Origin: an uncultured Clostridia bacterium
GTDB taxonomy: Bacteria; Bacillota; Clostridia; Christensenellales; Borkfalkiaceae
NCBI GenBank assembly: GCA_944336975.1
Contig: CALVLH010000008.1
Coordinates: 17,133-81,132, forward strand
DNA: 64,000 bases
Reading direction: 5' to 3'
Part shown: positions 24,902 through 33,893 of the stretch, in pieces
How the letters are laid out: each line of letters starts with the position of its first letter
Position numbering within the stretch: the stretch's first letter is position 1
Notes under the pieces: generated by a model
Told to the model about the DNA's origin: nothing
What the model saw: the letters and a program-made list of their open reading frames with translations, nothing else
The model's database searches: none
Position numbers and translations under genes: made by a program

Positions 24902-25105
24902 TTAAATTCCGTATCTTTTCTTGAATTTATCGACGCGTCCGCCGGTGTCTACCAGCTTCTGTCTTCCGGTAAAGAACGGATGGCACTTGCTGCAGATGTC
25001 CACCTTCATCACTTCCACGTCTTTGGTGGTGCCCGTCTTGAACGTCTCGCCGCAAGCGCAGACGACGGTCACTTCATGGTACTTCGGATGAATGTCAGCC
25101 TTCAT
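24902..25105 (-). CDS. rpmE: ribosomal protein bL31, zinc form
   Basis: 67 residues from the ATG at 25105, which gives the usual bL31 start [20 protein letters not shown]. Zinc-ligand cysteines are present (CAC near the start and [10 protein letters not shown] later), so this is the zinc-containing (C+) type. The GAGGTGAG site supports this start. First gene of the rpmE-prmC-prfA-aminotransferase operon. Confidence 0.96.
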   Translation of the reverse strand: MKADIHPKYHEVTVVCACGETFKTGTTKDVEVMKVDICSKCHPFFTGRQKLVDTGGRVDKFKKRYGI

Positions 25106-25149
25106 TATACTCACCTCGCTGTTATGTTCTTTATTTACAATGCTTCCTC

Positions 25150-25178
25150 ATTATATCCGTTTTTTTTTCGTTCGTCAA
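25150..25178 (-). promoter_or_regulatory. promoter of the rpmE operon
   Basis: TTGACG (25178-25173), 17 bp, TATAAT (25155-25150) on the minus strand. Confidence 0.78.
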
Positions 25179-25338
25179 CTGTTTTTCAAACCCAAACAAA
25201 AAAACTTGCCCCCCGAAAAAACTTTTTTTCGCGCCGTTTTCCCCTGCCGAAACGCGCCCGACGCTCCCTTTCCGCGGAATAATCGCAGCGTAAAAAACCT
25301 TTGTTACGCGCAAGACGGGCAAAACTTCCCCGAATTGC

Positions 25339-25367
25339 TTGCAAAATGCTTGCGCGTGCTGTATAAT
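25339..25367 (+). promoter_or_regulatory. promoter of the MDR reductase-cardiolipin synthase operon
   Basis: TTGCAA (25339-25344), 17 bp, TATAAT (25362-25367), 42 bp before the ATG at 25409. Confidence 0.78.
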
Positions 25368-25408
25368 ATAACGAAAGAAAGCAAACATTGTTTGAAGGAG
25401 TGCCTTTC

Positions 25409-26422
25409 ATGAACGTGTGGAAACTGGTCTCTGCCAACCGCCTCAACAGAGAAGAAGCGGAGATCCCCGAACCCAAAGAGGGCGAACTCAAGATCCGCGT
25501 CACCAAAGTCCTCGTCAACTGCATGGACGCTTCCATCTACAACGGCGACCTCAAAGTCACCTATCCCCTCATCCCGGGCAGATTTGCCGTGGGGATGATC
25601 GCGGGAGAAGACGGACCCGTCGGATTGGAGCACGGAACGCGCGTTCTTCTGCATACCTTCCGCCCCGCGCCCGACACCGGCACGGCAAAAAAGGACTTCA
25701 CCGAAGAGGACTACGAGATCGCGGGGCAGACCGCGAACGGCTATCTGCGCGATTTCGTCTGCCTGCCCGAGGACGAAGTTTCCGCCATTCCCGATTCGGT
25801 CAGCGACGACGCGGCGCTCCTCATCGAACTCGTCGCGCTCGCCAAGGCGACGCTGGACGCGCTCGACGTGCGCAAAGGTCAGCACGTCGCGGTCATCGGC
25901 GGGGATATGCTCGGCGTCATCCTCTGCCAGCTCCTCATCTATCAGCAGGCTTCCCCCATCCTCATCGACAACCACACCAACCGCCTGGAATTCGCAAAAC
26001 AGTGCGGCGTATATTATACCCTGTTTGCGGACGATAATCTCATCGAGAACGTCGCCCGTCTCACGGGCGGGAGATTCGCGGAGAGCGCGATCTACGTCAC
26101 CTCTTCGGGCACGCAGGATAAATCGCTGCCCTTCAAGGTGTGCGCGCCGCATACCGCCGCCGCCTATTCGGGCTTCCACGGCCGCGATCTCACCGTGAAC
26201 CTCGACCTCGCGCTCAAAAAGCAGATCACGATCTACGGCATGACGAACGGCGCGGATTACATCCCCGCCGCGATCAACCTTCTCGCCAATAAGGCGATCG
26301 ACGTTTCCCGATTCGAGCGTCGCGCGTTCAAAGCGGACGACTGCGAGGCGACTTTCGGCGAAATGGGCAAGAATCCCGCCGATCGCGACATCCGCGTCCT
26401 CAACATCGCGGAACTCATCTGA
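25409..26422 (+). CDS. medium-chain dehydrogenase/reductase without zinc ligands
   Basis: 337 residues. GroES-like N-terminal domain (IRVTKVLVNCMDASIYNGD) and Rossmann domain with HVAVIGGDMLGVILCQLL. Compared with zinc alcohol dehydrogenases, the catalytic PGHE stretch reads IPGRFAVGMI and the four-cysteine structural lobe is absent. It is therefore probably a zinc-independent reductase, or a protein with a non-catalytic role. Substrate unknown. Start at 25409 (MNVWKLVSANRL) is supported by GAAGGAGTG; the frame is open 21 nt further upstream. First gene of a plus-strand operon. Confidence 0.8.
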   Translation: MNVWKLVSANRLNREEAEIPEPKEGELKIRVTKVLVNCMDASIYNGDLKVTYPLIPGRFAVGMIAGEDGPVGLEHGTRVLLHTFRPAPDTGTAKKDFTEEDYEIAGQTANGYLRDFVCLPEDEVSAIPDSVSDDAALLIELVALAKATLDALDVRKGQHVAVIGGDMLGVILCQLLIYQQASPILIDNHTNRLEFAKQCGVYYTLFADDNLIENVARLTGGRFAESAIYVTSSGTQDKSLPFKVCAPHTAAAYSGFHGRDLTVNLDLALKKQITIYGMTNGADYIPAAINLLANKAIDVSRFERRAFKADDCEATFGEMGKNPADRDIRVLNIAELI

Positions 26423-26446
26423 TCGTGCGGCCGCCGAAAGGAGGCT

Positions 26447-27925
26447 ATGCGTAACTTACGACACATTTTTTTCGGGAGGCTGTTCCCGTGTGCGGCGGCG
26501 CTCTTCGCGTGCGCCGCGCTCGCCGTGTGCCTCCCTGTTTTTATGCCATCCGCCTTTCCCGCGATCGCGTGCGCGGAACGTGCGTTCGCGCTCGTATGCG
26601 CCTTTTTGCTGCTCAATTCCCCAGCATTGCCCGAAGCGCGTTCGGCATGGCTCATCCTCATCCTTGCCCTGCCCTGGGCGGGCTCGATCGCGTACATGGT
26701 ATGGGGACGACGTCCGTTTTTCGCCTATAAAGGCAAGACAAGGCGGGAAGAGAGCGCCTTACCTCGGACATGGTATGAAAAAAACCAGCCCGATCGCCTG
26801 CTCCTCGAATGCGCGGCACTGGCGCAATCCGAGGCATGCCCCTGCCATGCCGCGTCCGCGCATTACTTCGGCGACGGGAGTCAGTTTCTCGCCCCCTTCC
26901 TCGAAGACCTGCGGAAAGCGAAAAAGTTTTTGTGGCTGGAATTTTACATCGCCGCCGAAGGCGAATTTTTTGAAGAGACGCTCTCGGTGATGGAAGAGCG
27001 CGCCGCCGCAGGCGTGGACGTGCGCTTTCTCTACGACGACTTCGGCTGCGCCTCGCTCCCGCGAAATTTTACAGAGCGGCTTTCCCGCCGCGGGATCCGG
27101 GCCTGCGTTTTTAACCGTGCGCACCCGTTCCGTTTTTCCGCGCTCAACCGACGCGACCACCGCAAACTCGCGGTGATCGACGGCGAATGCGCCTACACGG
27201 GAGGATTCAACCTCGCCGACGAATACGTCGGAAAAAAGATCCGATTCGGACATTGGAAGGACGCGGCGCTCCGCGTCACGGGGGCGGCGGCGGCGCGATT
27301 GGCGGAGCTGTTCGCGCGGCAATGGGCGTACCGTCATCCTGAGCAATTGCAATCTGACCTGCACGCCATCCCGAGCGGAGACGGCGAAGGCGCGCCCTGC
27401 GTGCCCTTTGCGGACGATCCCTTTTTACCCGACGCGCGCGTCGGCGCGGAGATCTTCCGCACGCTTGCCGCGGGAGCGGAACGATCCCTCTACGTCTGCA
27501 CCCCCTATCTCATGCCCGATCGCGCCACGGCGGAAGCCCTGAAAACGGCGGCACGGGCTGGCAAAGACGTGCGCGTGCTCATCCCGCACATTCCCGACAA
27601 AAAGGCGGCGTTCGCGCTCACCCGCTCCTTTGCGCGGGAACTGGAAGAGGCGGGCGTCAAGATCCGAGAATATTTCCCCGGATTTCTCCACGCGAAAGCG
27701 ATCGTCTGCGACCGCACGCACGCCGCGGTCGGCTCCTATAATCTGGATTTTCGCAGTCTGTATCTCCAATACGAATGCGGCGCGCTCCTTGCCGATCAGG
27801 CGCTCGCCGAAGCGGTGCGGAAGGATTTTCTCGACGCATGGGAGCTATCCGTACCCCTTTCCCCGCCCTCGAAGGCGGAACGCGCGGCCGCCGCGATCCT
27901 GCGCCCGTTCGCGCCCCTTTTCTGA
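26447..27925 (+). CDS. cls: cardiolipin synthase (phospholipase D family)
   Basis: 492 residues. Two hydrophobic N-terminal segments (about 10-60) and a third (about 65-82) are followed by two PLD catalytic HKD motifs: DHRKLAVIDGECAYTGGFN and FLHAKAIVCDRTHAAVGSYN. The enzyme joins two phosphatidylglycerols to cardiolipin at the membrane. GAAAGGAGG precedes the ATG. It lies 24 bp after the MDR gene. Confidence 0.92.
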   Translation: MRNLRHIFFGRLFPCAAALFACAALAVCLPVFMPSAFPAIACAERAFALVCAFLLLNSPALPEARSAWLILILALPWAGSIAYMVWGRRPFFAYKGKTRREESALPRTWYEKNQPDRLLLECAALAQSEACPCHAASAHYFGDGSQFLAPFLEDLRKAKKFLWLEFYIAAEGEFFEETLSVMEERAAAGVDVRFLYDDFGCASLPRNFTERLSRRGIRACVFNRAHPFRFSALNRRDHRKLAVIDGECAYTGGFNLADEYVGKKIRFGHWKDAALRVTGAAAARLAELFARQWAYRHPEQLQSDLHAIPSGDGEGAPCVPFADDPFLPDARVGAEIFRTLAAGAERSLYVCTPYLMPDRATAEALKTAARAGKDVRVLIPHIPDKKAAFALTRSFARELEEAGVKIREYFPGFLHAKAIVCDRTHAAVGSYNLDFRSLYLQYECGALLADQALAEAVRKDFLDAWELSVPLSPPSKAERAAAAILRPFAPLF

Positions 27926-27961
27926 CGCAAAAGAAACTTCCCTCGGGAGTGAAGAACCGAT

Positions 27962-28792
27962 ATGATAAAATTTATCGCGTCCGACTTAGACGGGACGCTT
28001 CTCGACGACAACAAACGCCTCCCGGAGGAGATCTTCGGACTTATTGACGCGCTTTCCGAGCGCGGCGTGCTGTTCGCGCCCGCCAGCGGCAGGCAATATG
28101 CCAATCTGCGCACGCTGTTCGCGCCCGTCGCCGACAAGGTGCTCTTTATCTGCGAAAACGGCGCGCTCGTGCGTTACCGCGAAGAGATGCTTTACTGCAA
28201 CCCCATCGAAAACGTCTATCTTCCCGACGCATTGGACGAGATCCGCGCCCTGCCCCACCTCTATCCCATGCTGTGCGGGACGGACTTCGCGTACATCGAA
28301 AACAGCGAGATGCCCTTTTTTCAGTATGCTATGCTCTCGTATACCAACTGCCGCAAGGTGGAAAACCTGAACGACGTGATCGGACGGGAGAACATCTGCA
28401 AGATCGCCGTCTACGACGAGATCGCGGCGGCGGAGAACTGCATCAAGGTGCTTCCCGCCCGCCTGCCGCGGCTCAGGACGATCATTTCCGGTTTCGATTG
28501 GTGCGACGTGTCCTCCCCTTCCGCCAACAAAGGCGAAGCGCTCCGCTTCATCCGCAAGGAGTTTTCCTTCCGCAAGGAAGAATGCGTCGCCTTCGGCGAT
28601 CACATGAACGACTACGAGATGCTCATGCAGAGCGGCTATTCCTTCGTCACCGAAAATGCCTATCCCCCCTTGAAAAAACTCATCCGCCGCACCGTCCCCT
28701 CCAACGCGGAGGGAGGCGTATTGCAGGCGATCCGAAAGATCATAGATTGCATCGACAAAGGAGAACCTTATGAAATTGCTCATTGCGTCTGA
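27962..28792 (+). CDS. HAD-superfamily phosphatase, Cof type (IIB)
   Basis: 276 residues. Motif I is FIASDLDGTLLDDNKRLP (nucleophile Asp within DLDGT), motif II is PASGRQY, and motifs III/IV are the conserved ANKGEALRFI and VAFGDHMNDYEML. Members dephosphorylate sugar phosphates, FMN or other small molecules; the substrate is unknown. It overlaps the following phosphodiesterase gene by 23 bp. Confidence 0.9.
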   Translation: MIKFIASDLDGTLLDDNKRLPEEIFGLIDALSERGVLFAPASGRQYANLRTLFAPVADKVLFICENGALVRYREEMLYCNPIENVYLPDALDEIRALPHLYPMLCGTDFAYIENSEMPFFQYAMLSYTNCRKVENLNDVIGRENICKIAVYDEIAAAENCIKVLPARLPRLRTIISGFDWCDVSSPSANKGEALRFIRKEFSFRKEECVAFGDHMNDYEMLMQSGYSFVTENAYPPLKKLIRRTVPSNAEGGVLQAIRKIIDCIDKGEPYEIAHCV

Positions 28793-29303
28793 CATCCACG
28801 GCTCGGCATATTACTGCCGCCTGCTCCTGCAACGCCTGGAAGAGGAAAAAGCGGAAAAGCTTCTGCTGCTCGGCGATCTCCTCTATCACGGCGCGCGCAA
28901 CCCCCTCCCGCGGGAATACGATACGCTCGCCGTCGCGGCGATGCTCAACGGCGTCAAAGACCGCGTCGCCTGCGTGCGCGGAAACTGCGACAGCGAAGTC
29001 GATCAGATGGTGCTTGACTTCCCCATCGGCGCGGAATACTGCATTTTCCCCGTGGGCAAGCGCGTCGCCTATGCGACGCACGGGCATAAAACGCCCGCCT
29101 GCCTCAAAAAGGGCGATCTGCTTTTCAACGGGCATTTCCACGTCCCCGCCTTCGAGGAACGGGAGAACTGCACCTACGTCAACTGCGGTTCCGTCTCCAT
29201 CCCCAAAGAAGACTCCCCCCATTCCTATCTCGTGCTCGAGGGGGAAACGCTTTGTTGGAAGGACGTCGAAACGGGGCTTCCTTTCCGCACGGAAACGCTG
29301 TAA
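28770..29303 (+). CDS. metallophosphoesterase, YfcE/MJ0936 family
   Basis: 177 residues. Dimetal phosphoesterase motifs: ASDIHGSAYY, LLLGDLLYHG, VRGNCDSEVD, THGHKTP and NGHFHVPAFEE, ending NCGSVSIPKED. This matches the YfcE-type phosphodiesterases. The physiological substrate is unknown. AAAGGAG precedes the ATG, inside the end of the HAD gene. Confidence 0.92.
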   Translation: MKLLIASDIHGSAYYCRLLLQRLEEEKAEKLLLLGDLLYHGARNPLPREYDTLAVAAMLNGVKDRVACVRGNCDSEVDQMVLDFPIGAEYCIFPVGKRVAYATHGHKTPACLKKGDLLFNGHFHVPAFEERENCTYVNCGSVSIPKEDSPHSYLVLEGETLCWKDVETGLPFRTETL

Positions 29304-29464
29304 CGCGCCTTTCCGTTCCGAACGCCTTCGCCCGCAGTTCGTTTCCGCCTCCGAACGCGTCCGACAGCCCGAAACTCTTACCCGTCCCGTCCGCCTGCGC
29401 TCCGAACGCAGACGGCGATCTCCCGTCCTTTACATACCCCGCGCGGGAAAATTTTTCTCCCCTA

Positions 29465-29493
29465 TTGACAAATCGGACCGCACGGCGTATAAT
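29465..29493 (+). promoter_or_regulatory. promoter of the small membrane protein gene
   Basis: Perfect TTGACA (29465-29470), 17 bp, TATAAT (29488-29493), 34 bp before the ATG. The preceding 29304-29464 shows no other feature. Confidence 0.85.
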
Positions 29494-29526
29494 AAAAACA
29501 GATCAAAATAAAGGAGATCAAGAAAA

Positions 29527-29748
29527 ATGGCTGGTAAAAGAGACTATTTTGGTTTGGGGTATATCCTCAGCGTTATCCTCGCGATCATTCCCGTCACCTC
29601 CTGGATCCTCGGGTTCATGACTCGTTTCCTCGAAGGTAAGATCATCGCGGGCATCGTGCGTATCTTCTTCGGCTTCAACATCATCTGGATCTGCGACATC
29701 ATTTCCATGATCCTGAGAAAGAAGATCCTCCGCCTCATCCCCATTTAA
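29527..29748 (+). CDS. small membrane protein, 73 residues
   Basis: Two hydrophobic helices (about residues 10-32 and 38-61) with a KGRD-like basic start and a KKILRLIPI end. AAAGGAG precedes the ATG. A near-consensus promoter and a strong terminator suggest high, independent expression. I do not recognise a function. Confidence 0.8.
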   Translation: MAGKRDYFGLGYILSVILAIIPVTSWILGFMTRFLEGKIIAGIVRIFFGFNIIWICDIISMILRKKILRLIPI

Positions 29749-29761
29749 CGACTTCGACGAA

Positions 29762-29795
29762 AAAGCCGTCCGCATTTTCAGCGGACGGCTTTCTT
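29762..29795. terminator. bidirectional terminator between the small membrane gene and queH
   Basis: AAAGCCGTCCGC (29762-29773) with GCGGACGGCTTT (29781-29792), 7-nt loop, T-rich on the right and AAAA on the left. Confidence 0.88.
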
Positions 29796-29804
29796 CTTCT
29801 CCTT

Positions 29805-30428
29805 TTATTCTTTTTCTCCCTTGCCTTCCGCAAGGCACGCCGCCTTGGAAAAGCGGCACCCGCAGTAATTCTGACGGTAGAGGTCGTATTCTTTTGACAG
29901 GGAGACCGACTGCATATACCCGTTCTGCTTCTTGAAATCGGAAGGAAGATACTTCACGCCGTATTCCTCCTGCAAGGCAAAGCCGATCTCGTTGATCCAT
30001 TCCGCATTCTTCAAGGGGCTGACGGTGAGCGTGGTCGCAAAATAATCGAATCCCAGCTCCTTGGCCTTCTGCGCCGTCTTTTCCATGCGGAGCCGATAGC
30101 ACAGGCGGCAACGTTCCCCGCCTTCCTTCATCTTTTCTCGCCCGCTGGCAATTTTTTCGAAGTCTTCGGGCGAAAAATCGCAATCCAGCAGTTCTCCCCA
30201 ACCCGTTTCGTGCAGGAGGCGGATCTGCTCTCGCTTGCGGCGACGATATTCCTCCTCGCTGTCAAGATTGGGATTATAATACAGCACGGTCGTACGGAAC
30301 GTACCTTGCAACGTTTGCAGGCAATAGGTGGAGCAGGGCGCGCAGCAACTGTGCAGGAGCAATCTGCTTCCTTCGGGCGCCTTCGTCATCTCTTCGCGCA
30401 TGACCTTATCGTAATTGATCGCGTTCAT
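29805..30428 (-). CDS. queH: epoxyqueuosine reductase QueH
   Basis: 207 residues. Catalyses the last step of queuosine synthesis in tRNA anticodons. Diagnostic cysteine motifs: HSCCAPCSTYC (C28, C29, C32), GERCRLCYRLR, and YCGCRFS near the end, matching the 4Fe-4S and adjacent-metal ligands of QueH (DUF208). ATG at 30428. No other queuosine gene is in the window and no preQ1 riboswitch is visible in the short leader. Confidence 0.93.
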   Translation of the reverse strand: MNAINYDKVMREEMTKAPEGSRLLLHSCCAPCSTYCLQTLQGTFRTTVLYYNPNLDSEEEYRRRKREQIRLLHETGWGELLDCDFSPEDFEKIASGREKMKEGGERCRLCYRLRMEKTAQKAKELGFDYFATTLTVSPLKNAEWINEIGFALQEEYGVKYLPSDFKKQNGYMQSVSLSKEYDLYRQNYCGCRFSKAACLAEGKGEKE

Positions 30429-30481
30429 CCGTCGTTTTCACTCCCCGCCGCGTTCGCTCTCCTTGCGTTCGCGGGAATGTC

Positions 30482-30510
30482 ATTATACTATATTATATCC
30501 GTTCGGGCAA
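30482..30510 (-). promoter_or_regulatory. promoter of queH
   Basis: TTGCCC (30510-30505), 17 bp, TATAAT (30487-30482) on the minus strand; leader about 47 nt. Confidence 0.68.
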
Positions 30511-30537
30511 CCGATTTGCGCCCTCTGCGGCAAAAAC

Positions 30538-31374
30538 TTACTCGTTTTGCGCAAATTTTTGCAGGTTGCGGATGCATTCCTCGCTTGTTTCGGGGGTATG
30601 TTCCAGCGGGAACGGGATCCCCATGCGGCGGTACTTTTCCAGGCACAGCTTGCGGAACGGGAGCAGTTCGATCTTTTCGATGCAGGAAAACCTCTCCCGC
30701 AGGGCAAAAAGCTTCCTGACGTTTTCTTCCCCGTCCGTCAGCCCGCCGACGATCACCTGTCGGATCCAGACCGCCTTTTCCCGCTCTTGCAGGCGTTGCA
30801 GAAAGGCGTCCACTTTTTCCTTCTCGCAACGGGTATTCCTGCGGTATGCCTCCGCGTCCGTGAATTTATAATCGAGGATGACGAGATCGGTCACGTCCAG
30901 CACGCGCTCCGTCCCCTCGCCCGAGATACACCCGCTCGTATCCAGCGCGGTATGCAGCCCCGCGCCCTTACAGAGGGCAAACCACGCGCGGATAAACTCG
31001 GGTTGTAACAGCGGCTCCCCGCCCGAAAACGTGACGCCGCCCCGCTTGCCGAAATATTCGCGGCACCGCACCGCGCGGTCGAAAAGTTCTCCCGCCGTCG
31101 TCTCCTCGCCGCCCGAAAGTTCCCACGTATCGGGATTGTGACAGTACAGACAGCGGAGCGGGCAACCCTGCGCGAACGCGACGAAGCGCACGCCAGGTCC
31201 GTCCACCGTGCCCAGAGACTGCACCGAATGGATCCTGCCCGTCTGCCTGCGCAATGCCTCTTCCGACCCCGCCGTGTCCGAAGCCGCGGACACGGCGGGG
31301 CGCGCCGCGGCGCATCCTGCCGCCGCGGACACGGTATCTCCGTCTTTTTGTTTTTTTGTCTGATCTTCGGACAT
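30538..31374 (-). CDS. pflA: pyruvate formate-lyase activating enzyme
   Basis: 278-residue radical SAM protein. The cluster motif is in QGCPLRCLYCHNPDTW (CxxxCxxC); GGVTFSGGEPLLQ and LDTSGC follow. It installs the glycyl radical in PflB. An unusual N-terminal extension of about 45 residues (Ala/Ser/Thr-rich, before GRIHSVQSLGTVDGPGVRF) is encoded by DNA that can fold into a long CCCCGCCGTGTCCG hairpin (about 31274-31307). The start at 31374 is nevertheless supported by GGAGGGGACC just upstream. It lies 58 bp after pflB. Confidence 0.95.
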   Translation of the reverse strand: MSEDQTKKQKDGDTVSAAAGCAAARPAVSAASDTAGSEEALRRQTGRIHSVQSLGTVDGPGVRFVAFAQGCPLRCLYCHNPDTWELSGGEETTAGELFDRAVRCREYFGKRGGVTFSGGEPLLQPEFIRAWFALCKGAGLHTALDTSGCISGEGTERVLDVTDLVILDYKFTDAEAYRRNTRCEKEKVDAFLQRLQEREKAVWIRQVIVGGLTDGEENVRKLFALRERFSCIEKIELLPFRKLCLEKYRRMGIPFPLEHTPETSEECIRNLQKFAQNE

Positions 31375-31432
31375 GGTCCCCTCCGAAAAACGCAGAAAGC
31401 GGGCGTTCCGCCCGCCTTCCGTACCGTATGGT

Positions 31433-33664
31433 TTACATCGCGTCGTGGAAAGTCCTGAGAATGACTTCCCTCTGTTGTTCGCGCGAGAGTTTGTAGAAAT
31501 TCACGGCATATCCCGACACGCGGATGGTGAGGTTGGGATAATCCTCGGGATGTTCGTATGCCTTCATGAGCTGTTCGCGGTTCATCACGTTGACGTTGAG
31601 ATGATGCGCTTTGTGGCGGAAATACCCGCCGAGGATGCTGACGAGATTGTCGACGCGTTCCTCCTTCGTCTTGCCGAGCGCGTTGGGCGTGATGGAGAAG
31701 GTGTTGGAAATCCCGTCGCGCGCGTCGCCATAGGACAGCTTCGCGACCGAATTGAGGGACGCCACCGCACCGCTGTGTTCGCGGTTGTGCATGGGATTCG
31801 CGCCGGGCGCAAACGGTTCGCCCTTCTTCCTGCCGTCGGGCGTGGAACCCGTCTTTTTGCCGTACATCACGTTGGAGGTGATGGTCAGCGCGGACAGCGT
31901 ATGTTTCGCGCCGCGATAGGCGGGCGTCTTGCGCAGATTGCCGATCACCTCATGCAGGATCCCCTTCGCGATGAGATCGACGCGGTCGTCGTCGTTGCCG
32001 TATTTGGGGAAATCTCCTTCCGTCACGAAGTCGACGATGATGCCGTTCTCGTCGCGGACGGGTCTGACCTTCGCATATTTGATCGCGGAGAGCGAATCGG
32101 CGATGACCGAAAGCCCCGCCACGCCGAACGCCATCAGGCGCTCCACGTCCGTATCGTGCAAAGCCATCTGGATCTTTTCATACGCGTATTTGTCGTGCAT
32201 GAAATGGATGACGTTCATCGTGTTGACGTAAAGATTGCATACCCACGTCATATACAGGTGCAGACGGCGCATGACTTCGTCGTAATCGAGCGTATCGCCG
32301 CTCATCGGCTCCATCTGCGGGCCTAAACGCGTCCCCGTCGTGTTATCCACGCCGCCGTTGATCGCGAGCAGGAGCAGTTTGGCGAGATTGGTGCGCGCGC
32401 CGAAGAACTGCATCTGCTTGCCCACCTTCATCGCGGACACGCAGCAGGCGATCGCATAATCGTCGCCGTAGACGGGACGCATGATGTCGTCGTTTTCATA
32501 CTGGATGGAATCGGTATCGATGGAGACCTTCGCGCAGAACGCCTTGAAGGGTTCGGGAAGGTTTTCACTCCAAAGCACCGTGAGGTTAGGCTCGGGCGCG
32601 GGGCCGAGCGTATAGAGCGTGTTCAACACGCGGAAGGAGTTTTTGGTGACAAGCGGTCTGCCGTCGTCGCCGACGCCGCCGACGCTCTCCGTGATCCACA
32701 TGGGATCGCCGCCGAACAGTTCGTTATATTCTGGCGTGCGCAGATGACGCGCCATGCGCAGTTTCATGACGAAATCGTCCATCAGCTCCTGCGCCCCTTC
32801 TTCCGTCAGGATGCCCGCCTTCATGTCGCGTTCGATATAAATATCGAAGAACGTGCTCGTCCTGCCGAGCGACATCGCCGCGCCGTTCTGGTCTTTGTTC
32901 GCCGCAAGATACGCGAAATACGTCCACTGGATCGCCTCCCGCGCGTTCGCCGCAGGTTGAGAAATATCGTAACCGTAGCCGGCGGCCATCGTTTTGAGTT
33001 CTTCCAGAGCGCCGATCTGCGCGGTGAGTTCCTCGGAAAGGCGGATGTTTTCCTCGCTCATCATGCGGGTCCCGACTTCGCGCTTGTCCGCTTTCTTGCG
33101 CGCGATCAGTTCGTCTGCGCCGTAAAGCGCCACGCGGCGGTAATCGCCGATGATTCGCCCCCTGCCGTATGCGTCGGGCAGCCCCGTCAGCAACGCACAG
33201 TGACGCGCCGCCTTCATCTCGTCCGAATAGGCGCTGAATACGCCGTCGTTGTGCGTGGTGCGGTAGGTGAACAGCTTTTCGATCTCGGGAGAAAGTTCGT
33301 ATCCGTACGCCTTGCACGCCGAGCGCGCCATCCTCATTCCGCCGAACGGATTGACGCCGCGCTTTAAGGGCGCGTCCGTCTGCAATCCGACGATGAGTTC
33401 GTTTTCTCGATCGAGATAACCTGGCGCGTATGCGCAAAGTCCCGATACCGTTTCGGTATCGACGTCGAGCACGCCGCCCTTTTCGCGCTCCGCCTTCTGC
33501 AGAGCAGAGAGCTTGTCCATGCAAGCCTTCGTGCGGGCGGTCGCCCCCGCCAGGAAGGCCGCGTCCCCTTCGTAAGGCGCGTAATTGCTCTGGATAAAAT
33601 CGCGCACGTCGACGCTTTCTTTCCATTTTGTTCCGAGAAATCCTTCCCACTGCTTCGCTTCCAT
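31433..33664 (-). CDS. pflB: formate C-acetyltransferase (pyruvate formate-lyase)
   Basis: 743-residue glycyl-radical enzyme converting pyruvate and CoA to acetyl-CoA and formate under anaerobic conditions. The adjacent catalytic cysteines are in AIACCVSAM and the radical glycine is about G718 in [11 protein letters not shown] near the C terminus. The ATG at 33664 ([14 protein letters not shown]) has GGAGGG upstream; the frame stays open for another 54 codons but these are the promoter region. Strict anaerobic metabolism is implied. Promoter and a dyad lie just upstream. Confidence 0.97.
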   Translation of the reverse strand: MEAKQWEGFLGTKWKESVDVRDFIQSNYAPYEGDAAFLAGATARTKACMDKLSALQKAEREKGGVLDVDTETVSGLCAYAPGYLDRENELIVGLQTDAPLKRGVNPFGGMRMARSACKAYGYELSPEIEKLFTYRTTHNDGVFSAYSDEMKAARHCALLTGLPDAYGRGRIIGDYRRVALYGADELIARKKADKREVGTRMMSEENIRLSEELTAQIGALEELKTMAAGYGYDISQPAANAREAIQWTYFAYLAANKDQNGAAMSLGRTSTFFDIYIERDMKAGILTEEGAQELMDDFVMKLRMARHLRTPEYNELFGGDPMWITESVGGVGDDGRPLVTKNSFRVLNTLYTLGPAPEPNLTVLWSENLPEPFKAFCAKVSIDTDSIQYENDDIMRPVYGDDYAIACCVSAMKVGKQMQFFGARTNLAKLLLLAINGGVDNTTGTRLGPQMEPMSGDTLDYDEVMRRLHLYMTWVCNLYVNTMNVIHFMHDKYAYEKIQMALHDTDVERLMAFGVAGLSVIADSLSAIKYAKVRPVRDENGIIVDFVTEGDFPKYGNDDDRVDLIAKGILHEVIGNLRKTPAYRGAKHTLSALTITSNVMYGKKTGSTPDGRKKGEPFAPGANPMHNREHSGAVASLNSVAKLSYGDARDGISNTFSITPNALGKTKEERVDNLVSILGGYFRHKAHHLNVNVMNREQLMKAYEHPEDYPNLTIRVSGYAVNFYKLSREQQREVILRTFHDAM

Positions 33665-33701
33665 ATCGCCCTCCTCTCCGCGCCTGATCTCTGCCGCAGA
33701 G

Positions 33702-33739
33702 TGTAGTACGATGATACTACATCTTGTGGTATCTGTCAA
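33702..33739 (-). promoter_or_regulatory. pflB promoter with overlapping dyad operator
   Basis: TTGACA (33739-33734), 17 bp, TATCAT (33716-33711) on the minus strand. A perfect dyad TGTAGTA-N6-TACTACA (33702-33721) covers the -10 and start region, the position expected for a repressor site. ATCTTG and CAAGAT also flank the -35. The regulator is unknown; the dyad does not match the Rex consensus. Confidence 0.65.
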
Positions 33740-33846
33740 GTGTTTTCCAAGATATTGTGCCAATAATTTATTTTTATTTTTTGCGCGGAAACATGAGCGG
33801 AAAGGAAAAGTTTTGCCTGCGGGCAAAGAAATTCACCCTTCCCCTC

Positions 33847-33875
33847 TTGTATCGCGCCCGTCGGTATGATATAAT
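33847..33875 (+). promoter_or_regulatory. promoter of the HEPN-like/CBS gene
   Basis: TTGTAT (33847-33852), 17 bp, TATAAT (33870-33875), then AAGGAGG and the ATG at 33894. Confidence 0.75.
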
Positions 33876-33893
33876 GCGATCAAGGAGGGATTT

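Noticed and set aside
30429-30480. preQ1 riboswitch in front of queH
   Set aside because: The leader of about 47 nt lacks the A-rich tail and C-rich loop of known preQ1 classes.
31270-31320. Hairpin in the 5' part of pflA as a terminator, implying a later start
   Set aside because: The upstream ATG at 31374 has a very good ribosome site and the frame is open through; no alternative start with a ribosome site precedes the conserved region.
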